Origin: Nitrospirota bacterium
Lineage (GTDB): Bacteria > Nitrospirota > Nitrospiria > Nitrospirales > Nitrospiraceae
DNA: 7,975 nucleotides
Assembly: GCA_004296865.1 (NCBI GenBank)
Contig: SCVQ01000391.1
Coordinates: 1 to 7,975, forward strand
Direction of reading: 5' to 3'
The translations under genes were made by a program, and so were the position numbers. Position 1 is the stretch's first letter. Each line of letters starts with the position of its first letter. Positions 1-5,934 of this stretch are shown piece after piece. The notes beneath the pieces are model-generated. The model saw only the letters and a list, made by a program, of their open reading frames with translations. It was not told the origin of the DNA and made no database searches.

Positions 1-714
1 TTCCTGACGGAAACCGGCCGGCTGGCTCATGTGGTCCTTCCGGCTTGCACCGCCGCGGAAAAGGACGGCACGTTCACCAATCTGGAAGGGCGGGTCCTCC
101 GCATCCGGCAGAGCATGGATCCGATCGGGGACAGCCTGCCCGATTGGCACATCATGACGGCCATCGCCGGCGGGTTGGGGGCTCAGTGGGAATACGAATC
201 GTCCGCCGACATCCAGACGGAAATCATGAAGCTGCTGCCCGGCTACTACAATCTTGGGCAACCGAGGAAACTGGCGCCGACCGCCGAGGCCTACCTGGCC
301 AATGGCTATGCGGCCGAAGTGGGAAGCCGGTATGCGTCGATCGTCAATCGTCAATCGTCGATCAAGGGGAGTCAGTTCGTTCTGCTGATGGGGCAGGTGC
401 TCGCGCATTCGGGCAAGCTGTCGACGCAGGCCTTGGGGCTGATGCAGATTACGCCCAACACCGGGCGGCTTCGCATGAGCCGGCAGGATATCGAGCGGTT
501 GGGCCTCGCCGAGGGGGCGAAGGTCCGGGTCGCGTCGGCGCTGGGATCGCTGACCGTGGGTGTGCAGGTCGATCTGGCCGTGATGCCGGGCTCCTGTTTT
601 TTTCCGGAGCATTTCAACGAACCGCCGGTGAAGGATTTGATGCCGGTCGAGGTGGATGCGGCGACGGGCGTGCCCGCGTTTAAGCTGACCTCCGTGACCA
701 TCGACAAAGTATAG
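1..714 (+). CDS. nuoG: NADH-quinone oxidoreductase subunit G, C-terminal part (5' end outside window)
   Basis: The frame is open from the first base and ends at TAG 712-714, so only about 237 C-terminal residues of a protein that is about 900 residues in E. coli are present. NuoG is the large peripheral-arm Fe-S subunit of complex I, built on a molybdopterin-oxidoreductase fold that no longer needs the cofactor. The fold is recognised from the near-consensus stretch ADVVLP-like 'AHVVLPAC' followed by 'AEKDGTFTNLEGRV' (about residues 9-33 here), then PDW. A C-terminal beta-barrel domain typical of molybdopterin-dinucleotide-binding folds follows (about residues 150-237, with 'LGLAEGAKVRV' and 'MPGSCFFPEHF'). 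The N-terminal Fe-S cluster domains lie upstream. Between the two parts, about residues 113-122 are encoded by a 7-bp-period repeat. A related molybdopterin oxidoreductase such as a formate dehydrogenase is less likely because nuoI-N follow directly. Confidence 0.87.
   Translation, partial: FLTETGRLAHVVLPACTAAEKDGTFTNLEGRVLRIRQSMDPIGDSLPDWHIMTAIAGGLGAQWEYESSADIQTEIMKLLPGYYNLGQPRKLAPTAEAYLANGYAAEVGSRYASIVNRQSSIKGSQFVLLMGQVLAHSGKLSTQALGLMQITPNTGRLRMSRQDIERLGLAEGAKVRVASALGSLTVGVQVDLAVMPGSCFFPEHFNEPPVKDLMPVEVDAATGVPAFKLTSVTIDKV
337..364 (+). repeat. Heptamer tandem array inside nuoG (TCRATCG, four units)
   Basis: Four consecutive 7-bp units are visible: tcgatcg, tcaatcg, tcaatcg and tcgatca. Because 7 is not a multiple of 3, successive units are read in different frames, giving a linker-like 'SIVNRQSSIK' in the NuoG reading frame. 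The frame stays open through it. The array lies just before the C-terminal domain, in a place where NuoG proteins vary. It is probably a simple-repeat insertion tolerated in an interdomain linker; its period matches the arrays near the nuoM genes, but the unit sequence differs. Confidence 0.8.
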
Positions 715-792
715 CGGGCGAGCCCGGCGAAAAGAGCTAGACTTCGACGGCAAAAACAGGCATAAGGGCCCAGCTGCCGAAGGGTGATCAGC

Positions 793-797
793 GGAGA
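793..797 (+). promoter_or_regulatory. Ribosome binding site of nuoI
   Basis: GGAGA ends 5 bases before ATG 803. It is the clearest Shine-Dalgarno in the 88-bp spacer after nuoG and supports the start at 803. Nothing in 715-802 resembles a strong sigma-70 promoter. Confidence 0.65.
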
Positions 798-802
798 ACT
801 TC

Positions 803-1393
803 ATGCGCATCGGCGTTCTAACCAAGAAGCTCCTCCAGGCGATGCTGTTTTACGAGATCTGGGAGGCGATGAAGGTCACCTTCAAACACATGTTTTACCG
901 CCCGATCACATTTCAGTATCCGAGGGAACAGCGGACGCTGCCCGATACCCATCGCGGGGCGCTGGCGCTCCTGCGTTACGACGACGGGAAGGAGCGGTGC
1001 GTGGGGTGCGATCTCTGCGAGGCCGCCTGTCCTTCCCGGTGCATCAAAGTGATCAGCGCCGAGGACAAGTCCCTCCCGCTGCAGCGCTACGCGAGCGAGT
1101 TTTTTATCGATATCACCAAGTGCGTGTTCTGCGGCTACTGCGTGGAGGCCTGCCCGGTCAACGCGCTGGCGATGACGAAGATGTACGAGTTCTCCACCCA
1201 CGACAAACGGACCCTCCTGTTCGACAAACGTCGGCTCTATGAGATCGGGGAGCGATATATCGAGGACGGCAAGAAGTACCTTGTCGCCCACAATCAGGAA
1301 AAAGACGATCAGGGGAGTCGCGAGTACCGCTACTTTTTCCCGCAGTCGGTTCTCAAGGCCACCCAATCGGTGCCACCGAAACATCTGACGTAA
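803..1393 (+). CDS. nuoI: NADH-quinone oxidoreductase subunit I (8Fe ferredoxin-type)
   Basis: NuoI carries the two [4Fe-4S] clusters N6a and N6b that pass electrons along the peripheral arm to cluster N2 and the quinone. The protein has 196 residues (E. coli 180). Two classic CxxCxxCxxxCP motifs are present: C66, C69, C72, C76 and C107, C110, C113, C117. The N-terminal segment, about residues 10-40, is the amphipathic membrane-surface region with '[17 protein letters not shown]', typical of NuoI. The C-terminal region from about residue 145 is charged and slightly longer than usual, and should extend over neighbouring subunits. ATG 803 is supported by GGAGA upstream. The gene follows nuoG by 88 bp without an intervening nuoH and precedes nuoJ by 11 bp, so it is clearly part of the operon. 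Confidence 0.96.
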   Translation: MRIGVLTKKLLQAMLFYEIWEAMKVTFKHMFYRPITFQYPREQRTLPDTHRGALALLRYDDGKERCVGCDLCEAACPSRCIKVISAEDKSLPLQRYASEFFIDITKCVFCGYCVEACPVNALAMTKMYEFSTHDKRTLLFDKRRLYEIGERYIEDGKKYLVAHNQEKDDQGSREYRYFFPQSVLKATQSVPPKHLT

Positions 1394-1404
1394 TCAGACA
1401 CCGT

Positions 1405-1932
1405 ATGGTCTTATTTTTCTTTGTCTATTTCTCACTGGTGAGCATCGTCGCGGGGGTGCTCACGATTGCATTCCGGAACCCCGTCCACTGCGGCCTGGCG
1501 TTGCTGACGCTCCTGCTCCACGTGGCCGGCCTCTTCGTGCTCCTCAACGCCGAATTTCTGTTCGCCGTCCAGATCATCGTCTATGCGGGGGCCATCCTGG
1601 TTCTGTACCTGTTCGTGCTGATGCTGCTCAACCTGAAGACGGACCAGCGGTACCTGCACACCCGCCACGCCATCATTCTGTTCGCGACGGCGGGCATCTG
1701 TGGGGAATTGCTGCTGCTGCTGCTCCAGTCCCCGTTCAACGGGGCGAAGGGGGATGCTCCGGTGATCGCGGTCCTCAAGGACGGGGACAGTTTCGTGGTC
1801 GGCATCAAGATGTTCAGCGATTACCTGCTGCCCTTCGAAATCGTGGGCGTGTTCCTGCTGGGCGCGATCATCGGGGCGATCGTGCTGGCCAAGACGCCGA
1901 CGGCGGTGGATGTCGAAACGGAGCGAGAATGA
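1405..1932 (+). CDS. nuoJ: NADH-quinone oxidoreductase subunit J
   Basis: NuoJ is a small integral membrane subunit next to NuoK and NuoA. Its third helix changes conformation during turnover and helps couple quinone chemistry to proton pumping. The protein has 175 residues (E. coli 184). About five hydrophobic helices can be seen, near residues 3-22, 28-47, 52-76, 88-108 and 141-162. The third contains the signature '[17 protein letters not shown]' with Y60, equivalent to the conserved Tyr at the pi-bulge. A long loop at about 110-138 precedes the last helix, and the tail is charged. ATG 1405 has no clear Shine-Dalgarno, so translation may be coupled to nuoI, whose stop is 11 bp upstream. 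The 3' end overlaps nuoK by 4 bp (ATGA at 1929-1932). Confidence 0.95.
   Translation: MVLFFFVYFSLVSIVAGVLTIAFRNPVHCGLALLTLLLHVAGLFVLLNAEFLFAVQIIVYAGAILVLYLFVLMLLNLKTDQRYLHTRHAIILFATAGICGELLLLLLQSPFNGAKGDAPVIAVLKDGDSFVVGIKMFSDYLLPFEIVGVFLLGAIIGAIVLAKTPTAVDVETERE
1920..1923 (+). promoter_or_regulatory. Ribosome binding site of nuoK inside the end of nuoJ
   Basis: GGAG lies 5 bases before ATG 1929, within the last codons of nuoJ. Together with the ATGA overlap it fixes the nuoK start and suggests coupled translation. Confidence 0.65.
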
Positions 1933-2231
1933 TTCCATTGTCCGCATACGTGGCCGTGAGCGCGGTGCTCTTTGCCACCGGGCTGATCGGCGTGCTGATC
2001 CGCCGGAACTTCATCATCGTCTTGATGTCGGTGGAGATCATGTTGAACGCGGCCAATATCAACCTGGTGGCGTTCTCCCATTATCTGGAGTCCATGGCCG
2101 GGCAAATCGTTGCGCTCTTCGTCATCGCGATCGCGGCCGGCGAGGCCGCCGTGGGGCTGGCCATCATCATCGTCGTGTTCCGCGGACGGCTGTCCACGAA
2201 CGTCGACGAACTGAACCTCTTGAAGTGGTAG
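1929..2231 (+). CDS. nuoK: NADH-quinone oxidoreductase subunit K
   Basis: NuoK is the three-helix membrane subunit (MrpC-like) that connects the quinone-proximal part of complex I to the NuoN antiporter. At 100 residues it has exactly the usual family length. Helices are visible at about 5-24, 28-50 and 57-84. The two membrane glutamates essential in the family are at their standard positions: E36 in '[16 protein letters not shown]' and E72 in '[11 protein letters not shown]'. The first lies on helix 2 and the second on helix 3, where they form part of the hydrophilic axis across the membrane arm. The gene overlaps nuoJ by 4 bp and is followed 13 bp later by nuoL. No residue looks unusual. 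Confidence 0.97.
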   Translation: MIPLSAYVAVSAVLFATGLIGVLIRRNFIIVLMSVEIMLNAANINLVAFSHYLESMAGQIVALFVIAIAAGEAAVGLAIIIVVFRGRLSTNVDELNLLKW

Positions 2232-2244
2232 CACGGTAGGTGTG

Positions 2245-4239
2245 ATGGATCTGCTCGTTCTTCTCATCCCGACCTTCCCCCTCGTGGCCGTGCTGCTGAA
2301 CGGACTGCTGGGGAGCCGGTATTCGCACGACCTTGCGCACCGGCTGGCCTGGGGCTCGGTGGGCCTGTCGTTCCTCTGCTCGATCGGCGTCTTCACCGAG
2401 ACGATCCGGACCGGGGTAGCGCGGGAAGTCGTCGCCTATCAATGGATCTTCGGCGGCGATCTCACGGTCAACCTGGCGTTCCTTATCGACCCCCTCACCT
2501 GCATCATGTTGCTGGTGGTCACGGGCGTCGGCTTCCTGATCCATCTGTACTCGGTCGGGTACATGCATGGCGAAGAGGGCTTCACGCGCTTCTTCACTTA
2601 CATGAACCTCTTTATGGTCTCCATGCTCCTGCTGGTGATGGGGAACAATTACCTGGTGCTCTTCATCGGATGGGAGGGTGTGGGCCTCTGTTCCTATTTG
2701 CTGATCGGCTATTATTTCGACAAGGTCTCGGCCGCCAAGGCCGCCACCAAGGCCTTCGTGGTGAACCGGATCGGCGATGCCGGGTTCCTGCTGGCCATCT
2801 TCCTGGTCTTCGTGAATTTCAAGACGTTGGACTATACGCAGGTCTTCGCCCAGGCAAGTCAGCTCTCGACCGGGATGGCGACGGCCATCGCGCTCTGCCT
2901 GCTGGTCGGGGCGGTGGGCAAGTCCGCGCAGATTCCCCTCTACACCTGGTTGCCGGACGCGATGGAAGGCCCGACGCCGGTCAGCGCCCTGATTCACGCC
3001 GCCACGATGGTGACGGCCGGGGTCTACATGATCGTGCGCAACCACGTCATCTACGACATGGCGCCGGTGGCCTTGAGCACGGTCGCCTGGGTCGGGGGCC
3101 TCACGGCGCTGTTTGCGGCCACCATCGGGCTGGTCCAAACCGACATCAAACGGGTGTTGGCCTATTCGACGGTGAGCCAGCTCGGGTACATGTTCTTGGC
3201 CTGCGGGATCGGCGCCTACACGGCCGCGGTCTTTCACCTGATGACCCACGCGTTTTTCAAGGCCTTGCTGTTCCTCTCGGCCGGCTCCGTGATCCATGCC
3301 CTGTCCGGCGAGCAGAACATCATGAAGATGGGCGGGCTCAAGGCCAAGATTCCCTGGACCCATGCCCTGTTCCTTGTCGGCACTCTGGCCATCGCGGGGA
3401 TCTTTCCCCTGGCCGGGTTCTGGAGCAAAGACGAGATCATGGCCCATGCCTTCGTGCATGGCCAGTATGCCCTCTACGCGATGGCGGCGATCGGCGCCTT
3501 TCTGACCGCGTTCTACATGTTCCGGCTGACGTACCTGACGTTTTACGGGACGTCGCGGCTCGATCCTCACACGGCCGAGCACGTCCATGAGTCTCCCCCC
3601 ATCATGATCTGGCCGTTGGCGGTGCTGGCGGTGCTCTCCGTGCTCGGCGGCTTCCTCGGCGTGCCGCCCGAGGCGGGCTGGTTCCATCATTTTCTCCATC
3701 CGGTCGTGACGGCGGTCGGAGCGGGCGAAGAACATGGCGGCGGGGTCGGCCTGGTGATGACGCTCATGGTGGTGGCCACCGCCATCGCGCTGTTGGGCTG
3801 GGGGTTGGCCCATTACCTCTACAGTATCCGAACCGAAGCGGCGGACAACGTGGCCGCAAAGGCCCCCGGCGTCTATACGACCTTGCTGAACAAGTACTAC
3901 GTGGATGAGTGTTACGATGCCCTGATCGTGGAGCCGGTCAAGCGGCTGGGGCTGGTCTGGGACTGGTTCGACCGGACCGTGATCGATGGGGTGGTGGTGG
4001 GGGTGGGGCGTATGACCCAGTCCGGCTCCGCGCTCAGCACCCGGATCGAAAAATACGTGATCTATGGGGCGCTGAACGTCGTCGGCTATGCCAATCACCT
4101 GGCCGCGCGATCCTGGCGGCGACTCCAGACCGGGCAGGTACATCAGTATGCGGCCATCATCGTGGCGGGCCTCTTCATCCTGGTGCATCTGATCCTGGCC
4201 TGGTGGACCGGCACGTCCGGCACCGGCATGGCGCGGTGA
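2245..4239 (+). CDS. nuoL: NADH-quinone oxidoreductase subunit L, with extended lateral helix
   Basis: NuoL is the distal antiporter-like proton pump of complex I and supplies the long amphipathic lateral helix that runs back along the membrane arm. The protein has 664 residues, about 50 more than E. coli NuoL (613). Pump residues are intact: E144 in 'FIGWEGVG' (TM5), K226 in 'GAVGKSAQIPLYTWLPDAM' (TM7), H251 in 'ALIHAATMVTAGVY', the 'VQTDIKRVLAYSTVSQLGYM' segment, H335 in 'LMTHAFFKALLF', and K395 in 'FWSKDE' (TM12). After TM15 (about 502-528), the 'NKYYVDECYD' motif opens the lateral helix. It contains about 26 more residues than usual before 'RRLQTG', and the last helix is at about 635-655. 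ATG 2245 is preferred over GTG 2242 because TAGG at 2237-2240 is too close to the latter. The stop is 31 bp before nuoM-1. Intact catalytic residues and the long helix argue for a working subunit of a four-pump complex. Confidence 0.97.
   Translation: MDLLVLLIPTFPLVAVLLNGLLGSRYSHDLAHRLAWGSVGLSFLCSIGVFTETIRTGVAREVVAYQWIFGGDLTVNLAFLIDPLTCIMLLVVTGVGFLIHLYSVGYMHGEEGFTRFFTYMNLFMVSMLLLVMGNNYLVLFIGWEGVGLCSYLLIGYYFDKVSAAKAATKAFVVNRIGDAGFLLAIFLVFVNFKTLDYTQVFAQASQLSTGMATAIALCLLVGAVGKSAQIPLYTWLPDAMEGPTPVSALIHAATMVTAGVYMIVRNHVIYDMAPVALSTVAWVGGLTALFAATIGLVQTDIKRVLAYSTVSQLGYMFLACGIGAYTAAVFHLMTHAFFKALLFLSAGSVIHALSGEQNIMKMGGLKAKIPWTHALFLVGTLAIAGIFPLAGFWSKDEIMAHAFVHGQYALYAMAAIGAFLTAFYMFRLTYLTFYGTSRLDPHTAEHVHESPPIMIWPLAVLAVLSVLGGFLGVPPEAGWFHHFLHPVVTAVGAGEEHGGGVGLVMTLMVVATAIALLGWGLAHYLYSIRTEAADNVAAKAPGVYTTLLNKYYVDECYDALIVEPVKRLGLVWDWFDRTVIDGVVVGVGRMTQSGSALSTRIEKYVIYGALNVVGYANHLAARSWRRLQTGQVHQYAAIIVAGLFILVHLILAWWTGTSGTGMAR
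3979..4134 (+). other. Diverged 26-residue tandem duplication in the NuoL lateral helix
   Basis: Residues 579-604 (from 'VIDGVVVGVG', 3979-4056) and 605-630 (from 'VIYGALNVVG', 4057-4134) form two adjacent 78-bp segments. Ordinary NuoL proteins have a single segment that starts like the first (VIDG) and ends like the second (RRLQTG). At DNA level the two starts still share gtgatc-atgggg with one mismatch. Protein identity is only about 6 of 26, strongest at V-I-x-G and the V-G at positions 9-10, so the duplication is old or the resemblance is partly helical periodicity. An added helix segment of this size is what is needed to span one more antiporter subunit. Confidence 0.6.
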
Positions 4240-4243
4240 CAAG

Positions 4244-4264
4244 AGCTGATGGCTGATAGCCAAA
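4244..4264 (+). repeat. Heptamer array in the nuoL-nuoM-1 spacer
   Basis: The 31-bp spacer holds agctgat, ggctgat and agccaaa in direct 7-bp register. The unit resembles that of the array across the nuoM-1 stop codon (NGCTGAN). No Shine-Dalgarno is visible between this block and ATG 4271, so nuoM-1 may rely on coupling to nuoL or on an atypical initiation region. Confidence 0.65.
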
Positions 4265-4270
4265 AACACA

Positions 4271-5914
4271 ATGCTTGAAGAACTGACATTCGGGTTTCCG
4301 ATCCTGTCGATGCTCCTCTTTTTCCCCTTGGTGGGGGGGCTCATCCTGTGTCTACTGGATGATGACGACCTGATCAAAAACGCGGCGCTGGCCGTGGCGG
4401 GGCTGGAGCTCGTCCTGGCGATCGTGGTGTTGCTCCGGTTTATTCCGGATTCTGCGGCGATGCAGTTCTCCGAGCAAGTCGCCTGGATTCCTCCGTTGGG
4501 CATCAGTTATCACCTGGCCCTGGACGGGATCAGCGTCCTGTTCGTCGGCCTCACGGCGTTTCTCACCGTCCTCATCGTGCTCTATTCCTGGGACACGGTG
4601 CGGCACCAGATCAAGGTCTACTTCGCGGCCCTGCTGGCGCTGGAGACGACGATCATCGGCGTGTTCGTGTCGATCGACCTGATCCTCTTTTTCGTCTTCT
4701 GGGAACTCATGCTGATCCCGAGCTATTTTCTGATCAAGCTCTGGGGCGGCGGAGCCGAACGGCAATACGCCGCGCTCAAGTATGTGCTCTATACCCTGCT
4801 GGGCAGCGTCTTTATGCTGCTGGGGATCGTCCTGCTCGACCTGAATTATCACGAGTGGGCGGTCGCCCACCATATCGAACCCTCGTACACGTTCGATTTC
4901 CTGCAACTCCTGATGATCCCGATCCCGCCCGACCGTCAGGTGCTGATTTTCTGGCTCATCTTTCTGGGGCTGGTGTTCAAGGCGCCGCTCTTTCCTTTCC
5001 ACACCTGGCTGCCGGATGTGCTGATCGAGGGCCCGATCGGCATGGCGGTGATACTGGCGGGGATCAAGCTCGGGACCTATGGGTTCATCCGTTTCAGCCT
5101 GCCCCTCCTGCCGGAGGCGTCTCAGGACGGAGGCGTGGTGGCGGTCATGATGACCCTGGGCTTGCTGGCGATCATCTATGGGGCGATCGTCGCCCTGATC
5201 CAACCGGATTTCCGCCGGCTGCTGGCGTTCAGCAGCATCAGCCACCTGGGGTTCGTCGTGGTGGGGCTGTTCGCGCTGAACTTCCAGGGTCTGCAAGGCA
5301 GCCTTCTCACGATGATCAATCTCGGGTTCAGCACCGCCGGGCTGTTTTTTCTGGCCGGCTTTCTTTACACCAGACGGCAGAGCACCCATCTATCCTCCTT
5401 CGGCGGGCTTGCGAAGAAGGTTCCGCTGCTGGCCACGTTTCTGCTGATCATCGGATTGGCCTCGATCGGATTGCCGGGGACCAACGGCTTCGTCGGGGAA
5501 TTTCTGATCCTTCTGGGCGCTTTCGAGGCCTACTGGCTGTATGGAGCCGTGGCGGTCACCGGGGTGATCTTCGGGGCGGCCTACTTTCTCTGGTACTACG
5601 AGCGGGCGATGTTCGGTCCGCTGACCCAGGGTCTCGGCCATGCGATCGCGGACCTGAACGCGCGCGAGACGGTGATCGCGGCGTCGCTGTCGGTCATGAT
5701 TTTTTGGATCGGGTTGTACCCAGCGCCGTTCTTGCACATCATGAACGGCTCCGTGCAGGCGCTGGTGAATCGGTTGGACCGGGGGTCGGTGGCGGCCGAT
5801 AAGCCGTCAGCCATCGGCATTCAGCCGTCAGCCCAAAAGGCAGGGCCGGAAGTTCGAGGCGGCCACCATGCAGAACGGACGAGGGTGTCAGTTTCGCTGA
5901 AAGCTGAGAGCTAA
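4271..5914 (+). CDS. nuoM: NADH-quinone oxidoreductase subunit M, first copy (divergent)
   Basis: This is an antiporter-like proton pump of the complex I membrane arm, with 547 residues against 509 in E. coli. NuoM signatures include 'HLALDGISVLFVGLTAFL' (81-98), E145 in 'FVFWELMLIPSYF' (TM5), K237 in 'GLVFKAPLFPFHTWLPD' with H244 (TM7), K266 in 'AGIKLGTYGF' (TM8), H325 in 'SSISHLGFV', and E410 in 'GTNGFVGEFLIL' (TM12). Two features are unusual. The NuoM motif EAPTAGS is changed to EGPIGMA, with two residues missing just before K266. The TM11 His of most NuoM ('NHG' or 'SHG') is L351 in 'MINLGFSTAGLFF'. From about residue 511 the protein runs into a soluble, non-conserved tail encoded by heptamer arrays. 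The gene sits between nuoL and a second, dissimilar nuoM. ATG 4271 lacks a visible Shine-Dalgarno, but the N-terminal match supports it. Confidence 0.95.
   Translation: MLEELTFGFPILSMLLFFPLVGGLILCLLDDDDLIKNAALAVAGLELVLAIVVLLRFIPDSAAMQFSEQVAWIPPLGISYHLALDGISVLFVGLTAFLTVLIVLYSWDTVRHQIKVYFAALLALETTIIGVFVSIDLILFFVFWELMLIPSYFLIKLWGGGAERQYAALKYVLYTLLGSVFMLLGIVLLDLNYHEWAVAHHIEPSYTFDFLQLLMIPIPPDRQVLIFWLIFLGLVFKAPLFPFHTWLPDVLIEGPIGMAVILAGIKLGTYGFIRFSLPLLPEASQDGGVVAVMMTLGLLAIIYGAIVALIQPDFRRLLAFSSISHLGFVVVGLFALNFQGLQGSLLTMINLGFSTAGLFFLAGFLYTRRQSTHLSSFGGLAKKVPLLATFLLIIGLASIGLPGTNGFVGEFLILLGAFEAYWLYGAVAVTGVIFGAAYFLWYYERAMFGPLTQGLGHAIADLNARETVIAASLSVMIFWIGLYPAPFLHIMNGSVQALVNRLDRGSVAADKPSAIGIQPSAQKAGPEVRGGHHAERTRVSVSLKAES
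5801..5835 (+). repeat. Heptamer array near the 3' end of nuoM-1 (minus-sense units)
   Basis: Five units in 7-bp register can be read: aagccgt, cagccat, cggcatt, cagccgt and cagccca. On the minus strand they read as GGCTGAC/GGCTGAA-like units, so this array is opposite in orientation to the one at 5895-5929. It encodes the start of the non-conserved C-terminal tail of NuoM-1 ('KPSAIGIQPSAQ'). Confidence 0.75.
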
Positions 5915-5929
5915 TTGCTGAGGGCCATG
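5895..5929 (+). repeat. Heptamer array across the nuoM-1 stop codon (plus-sense units)
   Basis: Five units in register are visible: cgctgaa, agctgag, agctaat, tgctgag and ggccatg. The third unit contains the nuoM-1 stop TAA (5912-5914), and the fourth and fifth create TGAGGG (5919-5924), the likely ribosome binding site of nuoM-2. The 6-bp segment ttcagc (5820-5825) of the upstream array is complementary to gctgaa (5896-5901), so the pair could fold back on itself, weakly. Confidence 0.75.
5919..5924 (+). promoter_or_regulatory. Probable ribosome binding site of nuoM-2
   Basis: TGAGGG lies 10 bases before ATG 5935, slightly far but the only candidate. An ATG at 5928 is closer but reaches a stop after one more codon (atg ttc taa), so 5935 is the start. 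Confidence 0.5.
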
Positions 5930-5934
5930 TTCTA

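Noticed and set aside
715..726. Possible small hairpin (CGGG-CGAG-CCCG) just after the nuoG stop
   Set aside because: The stem is only 4 bp and no T-run follows, so it is not a convincing terminator, and nuoI continues the operon.
2242..2244. GTG as the start of nuoL
   Set aside because: It gives a double-Met start and leaves just one base after TAGG. ATG 2245 has better spacing and matches the family N-terminus.
2167..4503. A 778-codon open frame on the minus strand opposite nuoL
   Set aside because: It mirrors a high-GC, well-conserved nuoL reading frame, its product is rich in H, R, Q, D and G with no recognisable domain, and similar long antisense frames appear opposite every gene here.
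5801..5914. Frameshifted or broken end of nuoM-1
   Set aside because: All core helices of NuoM are complete before residue 500. The extra tail is explained by repeat-derived sequence, not by loss of conserved protein.
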